Below, one piece after another: positions 50,126 through 58,990 of a DNA stretch of 64,000 bases. Position 1 is the first letter of the stretch. Every line of letters starts with the position of its first letter. The notes beneath the pieces are model-generated. The model saw nothing but the letters and a program-made list of their open reading frames with translations. It was not told where the DNA came from and did no database searches. The translations under genes were made by a program, and so were the position numbers. Source of the DNA: Bacillus sp. KH172YL63 (lineage in GTDB: Bacteria > Bacillota > Bacilli > Bacillales > Bacillaceae_B). The stretch covers positions 2,716,001 through 2,780,000 of the forward strand of contig NZ_AP022842.1 of the NCBI RefSeq assembly GCF_011398925.1. The letters are read 5' to 3'.

Positions 50126-50155
50126 AACGCTTCACTTTTGACAAAGTAAAGCGTT
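50126..50155 (-). terminator. Internal hairpin between bcd and buk
   Basis: AACGCTTcACTTT / AAAGTaAAGCGTT pair within the 148-bp gap of the bkd operon. The T-run after it is short (TTTCTTCC), so it may attenuate rather than end transcription. Confidence 0.55.
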
Positions 50156-50165
50156 GTTCTCTAAT

Positions 50166-51263
50166 TTATCCGCGTCTGCTTAAGATATGCTGTCCGTTTT
50201 GTAAAAATTGGCTTCTTGAACGGCGCATTTTCTCGATTCTTTCTTCAGCCATACGGTCTGCTGCCACATATGTCGGAACGTTGTCGCGCTTCGCGATTTC
50301 GATTACGCGCTCAACATTATTGTAAACCTGCTCGACTTTCTTCATCGCTCTTTCACTGTTGTAGCCGTACAATTCATCGGCTACATTGATGACGCCACCG
50401 GCATTGATGACATAATCAGGCGCATAAACGATACCCATCTCATGTATTGCATCACCGTGGCGCGATTCTTTCAACTGGTTATTTGCCGCTCCGGCAATGA
50501 CTTTCGCCTTAAGCTGTGGAATCGTTTCATCATTGATGATCGCCCCAAGAGCACACGGCGCGAAGATATCACAATCAACACTGTAAATGTCGTTAATATC
50601 CACTGCTTTGGCACCGAATTCTTCCACTGCACGTTGAACAGCTTCTTTGTTGATATCTGTCACGATCAGGTTTGCACCTTCTTCGTGCAGGTGACGGCAC
50701 ATATTGTAGGCAACATTTCCGATACCTTGGACAGCAATGGTTTTCCCTTCAAGGGAATCCGTGCCAAACGCTTCTTTCGCAGCAGCCTTGATTCCACGGT
50801 AAACCCCGTATGCAGTGACAGGAGATGGATTACCAGAAGAACCGAATGCTGGGGAAATTCCCGTTACGTAATCTGTTTCTTCGTGGATCAGGTCCATATC
50901 GGCAACCGTTGTACCTACATCTTCAGCAGTGATATAGCGTCCGTTCAGTCCCTGGATGTAACGACCGAATGCACGGAACATTTCTTCGTTCTTATCTTTG
51001 CGTGGATCTCCGATGATAACCGTCTTTCCTCCACCAAGGTTCAGGCCAGCAGCCGCATTCTTGTACGTCATACCTTTGGCTAGGCGAAGTGCATCCTCGA
51101 TTGCCGCTTCTTCTGATTCGTACGTCCACATACGCGTTCCACCAAGGGCAGGTCCAAGTGTTGTATCATGGATGGCGATGATCGCTTTCAAGCCTGAAGC
51201 TTCATCCTGACAGAATACTAATTGCTCATAATCATATTGTTCCATATAGCTGAAAATTTTCAT
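50166..51263 (-). CDS. bcd: Leucine (branched-chain amino acid) dehydrogenase
   Basis: 365 residues. The catalytic lysines are in [19 protein letters not shown] (about residue 80) and the NAD motif is [10 protein letters not shown]. It deaminates leucine, valine and isoleucine to keto-acids with NAD+. Third position in the order ptb-bcd-buk is as in B. subtilis. Confidence 0.95.
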   Translation of the reverse strand: MKIFSYMEQYDYEQLVFCQDEASGLKAIIAIHDTTLGPALGGTRMWTYESEEAAIEDALRLAKGMTYKNAAAGLNLGGGKTVIIGDPRKDKNEEMFRAFGRYIQGLNGRYITAEDVGTTVADMDLIHEETDYVTGISPAFGSSGNPSPVTAYGVYRGIKAAAKEAFGTDSLEGKTIAVQGIGNVAYNMCRHLHEEGANLIVTDINKEAVQRAVEEFGAKAVDINDIYSVDCDIFAPCALGAIINDETIPQLKAKVIAGAANNQLKESRHGDAIHEMGIVYAPDYVINAGGVINVADELYGYNSERAMKKVEQVYNNVERVIEIAKRDNVPTYVAADRMAEERIEKMRRSRSQFLQNGQHILSRRG

Positions 51264-51300
51264 TGTTATTTCCCCCTAGATATTAATAAATGGTTTTTGT

Positions 51301-52215
51301 TTAATCATTTTTATTTGAAGCAGAGCATATAGCGAGCGCCAGAGAATACAGTTTACTCTCTGCACTATCCGCCCTGGATGTTAATACAATCGGTGCTTTT
51401 GCCCCGGCAATGACTGCCCCGACCTTTGCTTTCGCAAAATAAATCAAGGACTTATACAATGCATTACCTGTTTCAATGTTCGGGACAAGAAGAATATCCG
51501 CCTGTCCGGCTACCTCGCCTTTGATCCCCTTATGTTCTGCAGCATGGAGCGATACTGCATTATCAAGGGCTAGCGGTCCATCTACCACACAATCTCTGAT
51601 TTGCCCCCGCTGATTCATCATCGTCAGGGACGCGGCATCAACCGTTGACTGCATGGCCGGGTTCACTACTTCTACTGCTGCAAGTGGTGCCACTTTCGGC
51701 TGAACAACCCCGATCGAACGGGCCACTCCGACTGCATTTTCAATAATTTGTGCCTTTTGCTGCAAATCAGGGGCGATGTTCATGGCTGCATCCGTAATGA
51801 ATGTAAGCCTGTCAAAACCTGCAACCTCAAAAGCTGCCACATGGGATAATACACTGCCTGTACGGAGCCCCCACTCTTTATTTAAAACAGCCTTTAATAT
51901 GACTGCTGTAGGGACATTCCCTTTCATCAGCGCACCAGCTTCATTTTCCTTGACCGCCTTCACGGCCAATTCCGCTGCTTTTTGCGGTGAAAATGCATGC
52001 TTGATGATGATATTGCTGTCGTTTATGAGGTGCGGTGCAACTTCTTTCAGTATGGAAGTGATTTCTTCCTTGTCTCCATATAAAAGAAAGCTGGCCATCT
52101 TTTTTTCAACCGCCATCGCGACCGCTCCGAGTACTTCCTTATCTTCTGCAGCCGCAACAGCTACAGTGGAATGTTCGATTTGGGTTGCTTTTTCCACTAA
52201 AGATTGTAGATTCAT
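51301..52215 (-). CDS. ptb: Phosphate butyryltransferase (branched acyl)
   Basis: 304 residues of the phosphate acetyl/butyryltransferase family (MKGNVPTAVILKAVL; ADILLVPNIETGNALYKSL). It exchanges CoA for phosphate on branched acyl-CoAs, feeding buk. It is the first gene after the sigma-54 promoter. The ribosome site (AAAAGGGG) is 14 nt away, a wide spacing. Confidence 0.93.
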   Translation of the reverse strand: MNLQSLVEKATQIEHSTVAVAAAEDKEVLGAVAMAVEKKMASFLLYGDKEEITSILKEVAPHLINDSNIIIKHAFSPQKAAELAVKAVKENEAGALMKGNVPTAVILKAVLNKEWGLRTGSVLSHVAAFEVAGFDRLTFITDAAMNIAPDLQQKAQIIENAVGVARSIGVVQPKVAPLAAVEVVNPAMQSTVDAASLTMMNQRGQIRDCVVDGPLALDNAVSLHAAEHKGIKGEVAGQADILLVPNIETGNALYKSLIYFAKAKVGAVIAGAKAPIVLTSRADSAESKLYSLALAICSASNKND

Positions 52216-52267
52216 GTATGTTGGTTCAACCCCTTTTTTCTTTTATTTTCGACTCCATTAAACATTA

Positions 52268-52284
52268 TGCAAGAAGTATGCCAA
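52268..52284 (-). promoter_or_regulatory. Sigma-54 (SigL) promoter of the bkd operon
   Basis: The minus strand reads TTGGCATACTTCTTGCA, matching TTGGCAC-N5-TTGCA with GG and GC ten bases apart. It lies 53 bp before ptb and downstream of bkdR, as in B. subtilis. Confidence 0.88.
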
Positions 52285-52327
52285 CTTTAAAATCATTGGA
52301 AACGCTTTATCTTCATATCTTCCGCCA

Positions 52328-52374
52328 TGAAAAATGTTTCACACTATGCAAAATATTTCATGCTATTTATTTCA
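52328..52374 (-). promoter_or_regulatory. Candidate BkdR enhancer: three repeats of TGMAAWWTDTTTCA
   Basis: TGAAAAATGTTTCA (52328-52341), TGCAAAATATTTCA (52347-52360) and the weaker TGCTATTTATTTCA (52361-52374) follow each other. They lie about 45-105 bp upstream of the -24 element, a usual enhancer distance, and the last overlaps the end of bkdR. Assignment to BkdR is inference. Confidence 0.55.
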
Positions 52375-54436
52375 TGCCTGCAATATCAATTTGATATTTC
52401 TCTATTTTGTAGTACAAATTTCGCACAGACACATTCAATGCTTTGGCAGTGGCCGTTTTGTTACCTTTATTCTGCTCTAAAACCTTTTGAATTATATTCT
52501 TTTCAAAGTGCTCCACCTGGGCAGCAAGATCACCGGGCACTTCTGGTGACACTGGTTCAGACACAGACTTGACTGGGTTTGCAGCATTTATAAGTTGAGG
52601 TAAATGCTTATCATCGATGTTCACTTCGTTATATTCCATGAAGATGATCGCCCTGCCAAGGACATTTTCAAGCTCCCTCACATTGCCTGGCCAATGGTAG
52701 TTCATCAATTTGTTCATGGCGGCCTCCGTGATTCCTTCCACATTCCGGCCATAGTCTTGATTGATTTTGGCAATGAGCGCTTCAGAGATCTTTGGAATAT
52801 CCGATTTCCTTTGCCTGAGAGGCGGGATTTGAATGGGCATTCGGTTGAGGCGGTAATATAGATCTTCTCTGAATGAGCCATCTGCCATGCCTTTTTCCAG
52901 ATTTACATTCGTTGCCGCAATGACTCTCACGTTGATCGGGATGGATTTCGTACCGCCTACACGGACGATTTCATGCTCCTGCAGGACCCTGAGCAGCTTT
53001 GCCTGGGTATTGGCACTGAGCTCCCCTATTTCATCAAGAAAGATACTCCCATTATTCGCTTCTTCAAATAATCCCCGCTTGCCTCCGCGCTTCGCCCCGG
53101 AAAAGGCTCCTTCTTCATAGCCGAATAACTCACTTTCGAGCAGGTTTTCAGATAATGCAGCACAGTTAACCCTCAGGAACTTGTTGAATTTCCGGTCACT
53201 CGCATTATGTATGGCGTGGGCAAATAACTCTTTCCCAGTCCCTGATTCTCCCCGTAGAAGGACCGTTGCAGGGGTTTTTGCCCCTAATTTCGCCTGTTCG
53301 ACGGCAATCATCATTTCCTCCGAGTCGCCTATGATATCTTCAAACATATATTTCGCTTCAAGGGTGCGGATGATCCTCCTTGCCCGGTCCAACTCCTGTG
53401 TCAGGGATTGAATTTCGGACATATCGTGGATGACACCCACACTTCCTTTCAGCTTGTTATTCACAATGATCGGCGCTACATTGACGATGACTTCTTTCCG
53501 TTTAGGGCCTACCCTCATCCTGGTCCCCCGGATTGCGCGCCTTGTCTGGAGCACTTTCAGATGGATACTTTCCCCCTCTGAAATGTCTGTTGTCGCCGGC
53601 TTCCCGATGACCTGCTCCTGCGTGAGCCCGGTGATCCTTGTGTAAGCAGGGTTGATGAGGATTCCCTTTCCCTCTTCATCTACAACAGATATCGCATCAT
53701 CGCTTGAGTGGATGATGGCTTCAAGCATTGTCTGGATTTCTTTGAGATTGGTGATCTCTTCTGCAAGATTCACCACTTCGGTAATATCTTTAAATACTGA
53801 AAATGCTCCGATGATTTCATCACGGTCAGTGATCATCGGAATCCGGTTGGAAATGATTTTCAAACCATTCTCCAATACAACCTCCTGGTGGATCTCTGTT
53901 CGTCTTGTTTCGATCGTGGTGGTAAGCCTGCTTTCTGGAATCACATCTGAAATATGTAAACCGATGACATCTTCACTGTTCTTGCCTATCATCCGTTCAG
54001 CACTCTTATTAAAAAGCATCACGATTCCCTGATCATCAATTCCAACCATTCCATCATCAGTGGAATTAAAGATCAAATCCCTTTTAAAAGATTCACTCGT
54101 TAACTGGTGGATGAGGTCTTCTTTATCTTCCAGCAGTTTGGAAATAAGGAAAGCGACACTCCCTGGAATCAAAACAGTGTTCTTCCCCCGTTCATCCCTG
54201 ATGCTTTCAAACACACGCTGATCCCCGGTCACTTCAATCACAATATCTACAGAATCGCTAAGGAACGGACGCCAGTCCTTGCCGGTCGGTATACCGAGCT
54301 CCTTGGCCATCCCCATTCCTGAAGCGTTTTCATTTATATCTACCACTGCAATTACTTTCATGACGGAGACTTCGTGGAGGATTTGCAATATGGCGGTCCC
54401 GCCTTTACCACCACCGACAATCAGAACCTCTTGCAA
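52367..54436 (-). CDS. bkdR: BkdR, sigma-54-dependent activator
   Basis: 689 residues. An N-terminal Rossmann-like part ([14 protein letters not shown]), then two PAS domains (about 125-360), the AAA+ domain with Walker A GESGTGKE, the sigma-54 contact loop as GAFSGA rather than GAFTGA, Walker [10 protein letters not shown], and a Fis-type HTH at the end ([23 protein letters not shown]). It activates the bkd operon with SigL. Start TTG at 54436 has GGGGTG 7 nt upstream. Confidence 0.93.
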   Translation of the reverse strand: MQEVLIVGGGKGGTAILQILHEVSVMKVIAVVDINENASGMGMAKELGIPTGKDWRPFLSDSVDIVIEVTGDQRVFESIRDERGKNTVLIPGSVAFLISKLLEDKEDLIHQLTSESFKRDLIFNSTDDGMVGIDDQGIVMLFNKSAERMIGKNSEDVIGLHISDVIPESRLTTTIETRRTEIHQEVVLENGLKIISNRIPMITDRDEIIGAFSVFKDITEVVNLAEEITNLKEIQTMLEAIIHSSDDAISVVDEEGKGILINPAYTRITGLTQEQVIGKPATTDISEGESIHLKVLQTRRAIRGTRMRVGPKRKEVIVNVAPIIVNNKLKGSVGVIHDMSEIQSLTQELDRARRIIRTLEAKYMFEDIIGDSEEMMIAVEQAKLGAKTPATVLLRGESGTGKELFAHAIHNASDRKFNKFLRVNCAALSENLLESELFGYEEGAFSGAKRGGKRGLFEEANNGSIFLDEIGELSANTQAKLLRVLQEHEIVRVGGTKSIPINVRVIAATNVNLEKGMADGSFREDLYYRLNRMPIQIPPLRQRKSDIPKISEALIAKINQDYGRNVEGITEAAMNKLMNYHWPGNVRELENVLGRAIIFMEYNEVNIDDKHLPQLINAANPVKSVSEPVSPEVPGDLAAQVEHFEKNIIQKVLEQNKGNKTATAKALNVSVRNLYYKIEKYQIDIAGMK

Positions 54437-54469
54437 TATTTTTCACCCCGACACATGCAATTTTTTTCA
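54432..54469 (-). promoter_or_regulatory. Two further copies of the BkdR-type motif at the bkdR start
   Basis: TGCAATATTTTTCA (54432-54445) and TGCAATTTTTTTCA (54456-54469) are 24 bp apart, the first overlapping the TTG start codon. This may reflect autoregulation, or chance in AT-rich DNA. Confidence 0.4.
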
Positions 54470-54561
54470 CACACATTATGTTACACTACTTTTCACAACT
54501 TGACAATTCTCTACTTGGCGTTAGAATTTTAGTATGGAATTGTAAAGGAGATATACAACGA

Positions 54562-54801
54562 ATGGTCCGTCTAATCGCTTTGATTATCATGCTGATTCCA
54601 GGAGCGCTCGCTGCCCTTGGGATCAAGCTGATGAGAGATATGCTTTTCGGGATCCTGCAGCCTCCCATCCCGTATCTTTGGCTGCAATTTATCATTGGAT
54701 TGGTTTTCTTCGTTTGCGGTTTAGGTTTCATTGCCGGATTCGTCCTTCACCGTGACCGTAAACAAAATAAAGTCCAATCACGATTCAACAAAAAAGGCTA
54801 G
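54562..54801 (+). CDS. DUF2627 membrane protein (YqzF-like)
   Basis: 79 residues with two transmembrane helices (VRLIALIIMLIPGALAALGIKLM and YLWLQFIIGLVFFVCGLGFIAGFVL) and a basic C-terminal tail. This family sits beside bkdR in many Bacillus genomes. AAAGGAGAT lies 10 nt upstream of the ATG. Function unknown. It is the only plus-strand gene in the last 35 kb. Confidence 0.85.
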   Translation: MVRLIALIIMLIPGALAALGIKLMRDMLFGILQPPIPYLWLQFIIGLVFFVCGLGFIAGFVLHRDRKQNKVQSRFNKKG

Positions 54802-54828
54802 CGCAGTCGATATGCGTTAGCCTTTTTT
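54789..54828. terminator. Bidirectional terminator between the DUF2627 and glycerophosphodiesterase genes
   Basis: AAAAAAGGCTAGCGCA and TGCGTTAGCCTTTTTT pair between the convergent genes. Confidence 0.85.
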
Positions 54829-55551
54829 ACTTTCCCGCAGCTTCCATGCCCTTTCAGGATAATCCGTCACAAATGCGGAACACCCTAAATCCAGTAGCCT
54901 CTCCATCTGCTGAACCTTGTTCACTGTATACGGCCTGACGGCGATGCCATTATTCATCGATTCGGTTATCATATCATCCCGTACAGCTTTTACATTTGGA
55001 TGAATGGCACCTGCCCTCAATGACCGGGCGTAGATCCAGGGCATAAACAATCCCGAAGAATAAAGGGGTGCAATTTCAATGGACGGCTCTAAACGATAGC
55101 ATGCCACAATCGAGTAATGATTAAAGGATGATATGATGATGCGTTCCTGAAAGCCGAACTCCCGGATCAGCTCAATCACCTTTTCTTCCAGACCCGGATA
55201 ATCGATCATGCTGTTTTTTAACTCAATGTTACAGTAAAGCTGATTATTCTTCATCCAATGAAACACTTCCCTCAATGAAGGAACACGGTTCTTCTTGAAT
55301 AACTTGCTTTTGAAGGTATAATTGGCTTGAAGTTTCTGCAATTCCTTCAGCGTATAATCTTTAACGAAGCCTTTCCCGTTTGTCGTCCTGTCCACCGTTT
55401 CATCATGAATCACCACGATTTCTCCATCTTTCGTGAGCTGGACGTCCAATTCAATTCCGTCCGCCTTTACCCTCTCAGCTTCAATGAACGCCTCCATTGT
55501 GTTCTCCGGATGCGTCCCTGCCGATCCCCTATGTGCGAAGATGAAAGTCAT
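54817..55551 (-). CDS. yqiK: Glycerophosphodiester phosphodiesterase (YqiK-like)
   Basis: 244 residues, GDPD TIM barrel: AHRGSAGTHPENT (His, Arg, Glu), ELDVQLTKDGEIVVIHDE (metal and catalytic His) and CNIELKN. It hydrolyses glycerophosphodiesters to glycerol 3-phosphate and an alcohol. No signal peptide, so cytoplasmic. Confidence 0.92.
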   Translation of the reverse strand: MTFIFAHRGSAGTHPENTMEAFIEAERVKADGIELDVQLTKDGEIVVIHDETVDRTTNGKGFVKDYTLKELQKLQANYTFKSKLFKKNRVPSLREVFHWMKNNQLYCNIELKNSMIDYPGLEEKVIELIREFGFQERIIISSFNHYSIVACYRLEPSIEIAPLYSSGLFMPWIYARSLRAGAIHPNVKAVRDDMITESMNNGIAVRPYTVNKVQQMERLLDLGCSAFVTDYPERAWKLRESKKG

Positions 55552-55662
55552 GCGTCCACTCCCCTTCCGATAATCACTTATGTAAGAACCCTACGGTTAT
55601 GGTTGATATATCACCTTTATTATATACATATTGATGACCTCCATAAAGGATGAACCATCAAG

Positions 55663-55692
55663 AGAAAAATCCTGAAATACTCAGGATTTTTC
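55663..55692 (-). terminator. Terminator of the 70-residue protein gene
   Basis: GAAAAATCCTGA / TCAGGATTTTTC stem directly downstream of the stop codon. Confidence 0.8.
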
Positions 55693-55699
55693 TTGTGCA

Positions 55700-55912
55700 T
55701 TAGAACCACCAGTTGCATCTGCGGCGCCGGTCATCACTTTCTCCTGCCACATCATTATCCATGCAGCGTCTTACAGCTCTGCAAAATTCTTCACCTTCGA
55801 TATATGCTTTAACAGGCACTCTGAAATCACGATCTGACACACCGGCCACATCATTATTCCTGCAACGGTCGGAAGCACCTCTTACTCTGTTGTTATTGCG
55901 GTAATTCCCCAT
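55700..55912 (-). CDS. Unknown 70-residue Arg/Asn/Asp-rich protein with an internal repeat
   Basis: I do not recognise a family. The sequence has two related blocks: CRNNDVAGVSDRDFR and CMDNDVAGESDDRRR, each opening with Cys and sharing NDVAG-SD. It ends in CNWWF and carries no hydrophobic segment. GGAGGTGAGAAT directly precedes the ATG, and a terminator follows, so expression is likely. The composition suggests a small structural or spore-associated protein, but this is only inference. Confidence 0.7.
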   Translation of the reverse strand: MGNYRNNNRVRGASDRCRNNDVAGVSDRDFRVPVKAYIEGEEFCRAVRRCMDNDVAGESDDRRRRCNWWF

Positions 55913-56060
55913 ATTCTCACCTCCCCGTATCATTTTGCACTACTCTGTATCATATGATTGAGAGGACAAGCTGTCAGGGCGAATTACCAAGGGTTGAAAA
56001 AAGAGGCGATTGTGACCCCGGGCTTTTATTCAATTCACGAAAACCACGCAGCCAGAAAAA

Positions 56061-56096
56061 TAAACCCCCAGAGGCCGTCGTTGCCCATGGGGGTTT
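56061..56096 (-). terminator. Terminator of spo0A
   Basis: AAACCCCCA / TGGGGGTTT pair, followed on the minus strand by ATTTTTCT. Confidence 0.85.
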
Positions 56097-56127
56097 CTCA
56101 TATATATTCCAGCTATTTCTTTCTCTT

Positions 56128-56907
56128 TCAGGAAGCCATGTGCTCCAATCGAAGCTTGTCTGCGACCATGGCAATGAATTCGGAATTGGTTGGTTTAGCC
56201 TTTGACATGCTGACCGTGTAGCCGAATAAAGATGAAATTGAATCGATATTCCCTCTGCTCCAAGCTACCTCGATGGCATGGCGGATTGCCCTTTCCACCC
56301 TTGAGGCCGTTGTATTGTATTTTTTTGCGATATCAGGATAAAGGACCTTTGTGATCGAGCCAAGTAATTCGATATCGTTATACACCATTGAAATGGCTTC
56401 ACGAAGATATAAATAACCTTTGATATGTGCCGGTACACCGATTTCGTGGATGATGCTTGTAATGCTTGCGTCAAGGTTTCTCGGTTTTTGTTCTGTATTC
56501 ATTCTGGATGAGGAAGGTTTTTTGATGATTGAGTTTGATTTACCGCTCACTTGTCTGATGTGGCTCACTAAGTTTTCCATATCAAATGGCTTCAGGATGA
56601 AATAGGAAGCTCCAAGGTCAACCGCCTTTTTCGTGACATCTTCCTGACCGAAGGCAGTCAACATGATCACATTCGGGATGTTTTTCCTTTCACGGAGTCT
56701 TTCAAGCACCGCCAATCCGTCCAGGTGGGGCATGATGATATCCAAGACGAGGACGTCCGGATCCACTTCTTCCAATAAATCTAAACAATCTTGACCATTA
56801 TGGGCTACTCCTACCACTTCCATGTCATTTTGTGAAGCAATGTAGTCCTCCAATAATGACGTTAGTTCACGGTTATCATCCACAACACATACTTTAATCG
56901 ATTTCAC
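56128..56907 (-). CDS. spo0A: Spo0A, master response regulator of sporulation
   Basis: 259 residues. Receiver domain with Asp10/Asp11 and phosphorylated Asp56 ([13 protein letters not shown]) and Lys in [11 protein letters not shown] variable hinge (about 125-150) precedes the highly conserved DNA-binding effector ([20 protein letters not shown] ... [15 protein letters not shown]). The start is GTG at 56907 with GAGGAGG upstream, as in B. subtilis; an in-frame ATG at 56925 overlaps that site. It receives phosphate from the phosphorelay and controls entry into sporulation. Confidence 0.97.
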   Translation of the reverse strand: MKSIKVCVVDDNRELTSLLEDYIASQNDMEVVGVAHNGQDCLDLLEEVDPDVLVLDIIMPHLDGLAVLERLRERKNIPNVIMLTAFGQEDVTKKAVDLGASYFILKPFDMENLVSHIRQVSGKSNSIIKKPSSSRMNTEQKPRNLDASITSIIHEIGVPAHIKGYLYLREAISMVYNDIELLGSITKVLYPDIAKKYNTTASRVERAIRHAIEVAWSRGNIDSISSLFGYTVSMSKAKPTNSEFIAMVADKLRLEHMAS

Positions 56908-57110
56908 TACAGGTTTCCTCCTCAATCCTAATTAATTCATCTCTGTATTTTTTATTCTAAATTACTTTTTCGACAATGCAACCTAAATTCCTTTTATTTT
57001 GAAAAAAAACTTAAAAAATAATATCTTTTCTTTGATTTTCTTACTTTTTCTTTGTATTTCGACCCTATTCGATATTTATCAATCCATTTGTCGAATAATC
57101 TTTATTTTAA
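56908..57110 (-). promoter_or_regulatory. spo0A promoter region with 0A boxes and a likely sigma-H promoter
   Basis: A perfect 0A box TGTCGAA reads on the minus strand at 56969-56975. One reads on the plus strand at 57089-57095, and a near match (GGTCGAA) on the minus strand at 57059-57065. AAAGGAATTT followed 11 bp later by GTCGAAAA resembles a sigma-H -35/-10 pair overlapping the first box. This fits autoregulated, sigma-H-driven spo0A. Confidence 0.6.
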
Positions 57111-57210
57111 CAACATACAGCCCTTCTTGGCAAACACTCTTTGTATTGCAGGCATGACTTTTATCATAAGGCTGTTTTCGTAAACATTGTGGCTTTTAGA
57201 CAAGCGAGTT

Positions 57211-57338
57211 GCGGTTAATTTCCGCTCCAGATGCTCGCTTTCCGCGGGGCTGGCGGTGAGCCTCCTCGGCTTCGCCTGCGGGGTCTCACCTGTCCAGCGG
57301 TTCCCGCAGGAGTCGAGCATCTTCCGCTCCAATCAACC
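57211..57338. repeat. Palindromic repeat, family B, second copy
   Basis: On the minus strand GGTTGATTGGAGCGGAAGATG opens and CCGGAAATT-like AATTAACC closes the unit, with GATGCTCG / CGAGCATC arms. The core GACTCCTGCGGGA ... GACCCCGCAGGCG matches the copy at 28951-29064, whose arms differ. It lies between spoIVB and spo0A. Confidence 0.8.
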
Positions 57339-57530
57339 ATCGAAGATAAAAACCAAAAATCCACTGGATTAATTCATCTTATGAATAGTAGTGATCAACG
57401 TCATTCAAGTACATTGCACTTGATTCATTGCTTTGGCATATTTCACTCCCCAGTCTCAAGTTTCTTAAAATGCTTACATTAACGTCTCAAAATAGCAACA
57501 ATCTATGCGAAAAAGCCTATCATAAAAAAG

Positions 57531-57571
57531 AACCCTTACAAGCACCGTTGAACGGTACGTTGTGAAGGGTT
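57531..57571 (-). terminator. Terminator of spoIVB
   Basis: AACCCTTACAA / TTGTGAAGGGTT, with ACCGTT / AACGGT inside, followed on the minus strand by CTTTTTTATG. Confidence 0.8.
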
Positions 57572-57577
57572 TCATCA

Positions 57578-58864
57578 TCAGCTTGCCCGGTTGTGATCTT
57601 TTTTATAAATATCGATTCCGGCTTCGCTCAGCATCCATTCAATGTGCACGCCGTACCCGCTTGTCGGATCATTGACGAACACATGGGTGACGGCACCGAT
57701 GACTTTGCCGTTTTGGATGATCGGGCTTCCGCTCATTCCCTGTACGATTCCGCCGGTTTTCTCCAGCAGCTCTGGATCCGTCACTTTTAATACCATCCCT
57801 TTTGTCGCCGGATATTTCTGGGGAATGGTACTGACAATTTCAATATCGTACATTTCCACTTCTTTACCATCCACCACTGTCAAGATTTGCGCAGGACCCT
57901 CTTTGACCTGGTGTGATAAAGCGATCGGCATCGGCTTATCCAGCAAATCATTTTCAATCGTCTGATTCAGCTTTCCGAAGATGCCAAACGGACTGTTCCG
58001 GGTGATGTTCCCGATGACATTCCTGTCTGATGAAAAGCGGGCCAACTTCTCCCCAGGCTTTCCATCCGCCCCTTTTTGAATGGAAGTCACTTCTGAATTG
58101 ACGATTTCACCATTCTCCACGACAATCGGCTTTTTTGTATCCATATCAGAAATCACATGGCCAAGGGCTCCGTATTTTTTTGACTCGGGATCATAAAATG
58201 TCATTGTCCCGATCCCTGCTGCAGAATCCCGTATATAAAGGCCCAGCTTGTAGTTCTTTTCCCCTTTTTCTTTCAACGGAAGCAATTGTGTCTTCACCGT
58301 CTTTTGTTCCCGCTTTAACACGACATCAAGAGACTTTGTTTCTTCTCCTGCTTTTTGAACAAAAGGAGCAACATCGGCAAGCTTTTCAATTTTGGTCCCG
58401 TTAATTTCCGTAATCATATCTCCCACTTCAATCCCGGCTTTTTCTCCGGGTGACAATTTCCCTGCATCTGTCTCGACGAGATGATGACCTACAACCAATA
58501 CCCCTACTGTATTTAACTTGACCCCGATTGATTGACCTCCCGGGATCACCTTGAAATCTTTCAGTACTTCTACATCGACCTTTTTCACAGGCAGGCCGGC
58601 AAGTTCGAAAACAACTTCGTCCTTACCTACTGAACTCCCTTGTATCGAGAGCTGACCTTCCCCTTCTTTCAGTTGAACATGTTTAGTATGAGAACCCATT
58701 GCAGCGACGGAAGCAGCCTTAGGGAGAGCAACTTGATCCCCTTCCATTACTCTTATGGCGTTCGGTGTGTTTACATATTGTTGGACAGGCTTGTAAAAAC
58801 CAATAAGACAAAGCGAAACAAGGAGAATTCCACCTATGCATTTTCTTAACCAGTCTACCTTCAA
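57578..58864 (-). CDS. spoIVB: SpoIVB, sporulation signalling serine protease
   Basis: 428 residues. An N-terminal membrane anchor ([15 protein letters not shown]), a PDZ domain ([37 protein letters not shown]) and an S55 protease domain with His in [12 protein letters not shown] and Ser in [15 protein letters not shown]. It is secreted from the forespore to start pro-sigma-K processing. A TTG at 58864 has GAGGAG 9 nt upstream and gives the usual length; a GTG and an ATG further up are too close or lack a site. Confidence 0.95.
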   Translation of the reverse strand: MKVDWLRKCIGGILLVSLCLIGFYKPVQQYVNTPNAIRVMEGDQVALPKAASVAAMGSHTKHVQLKEGEGQLSIQGSSVGKDEVVFELAGLPVKKVDVEVLKDFKVIPGGQSIGVKLNTVGVLVVGHHLVETDAGKLSPGEKAGIEVGDMITEINGTKIEKLADVAPFVQKAGEETKSLDVVLKREQKTVKTQLLPLKEKGEKNYKLGLYIRDSAAGIGTMTFYDPESKKYGALGHVISDMDTKKPIVVENGEIVNSEVTSIQKGADGKPGEKLARFSSDRNVIGNITRNSPFGIFGKLNQTIENDLLDKPMPIALSHQVKEGPAQILTVVDGKEVEMYDIEIVSTIPQKYPATKGMVLKVTDPELLEKTGGIVQGMSGSPIIQNGKVIGAVTHVFVNDPTSGYGVHIEWMLSEAGIDIYKKDHNRAS

Positions 58865-58960
58865 ACTATTCACTCTCCTCGCTTCTGATCCTTGCACACT
58901 TACTGTTGGCTACAGTTTTAATTTTGCCTTTAAAAGCTTCATTTATAACTGGTAATAATG

Positions 58961-58990
58961 AAAAAAAGCTACCCGAATTGGATAGCTTTT
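58961..58990 (-). terminator. Terminator of recN
   Basis: AAAAGCTATCC / GGGTAGCTTTT, followed by TTT on the minus strand, directly after the recN stop. Confidence 0.88.
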
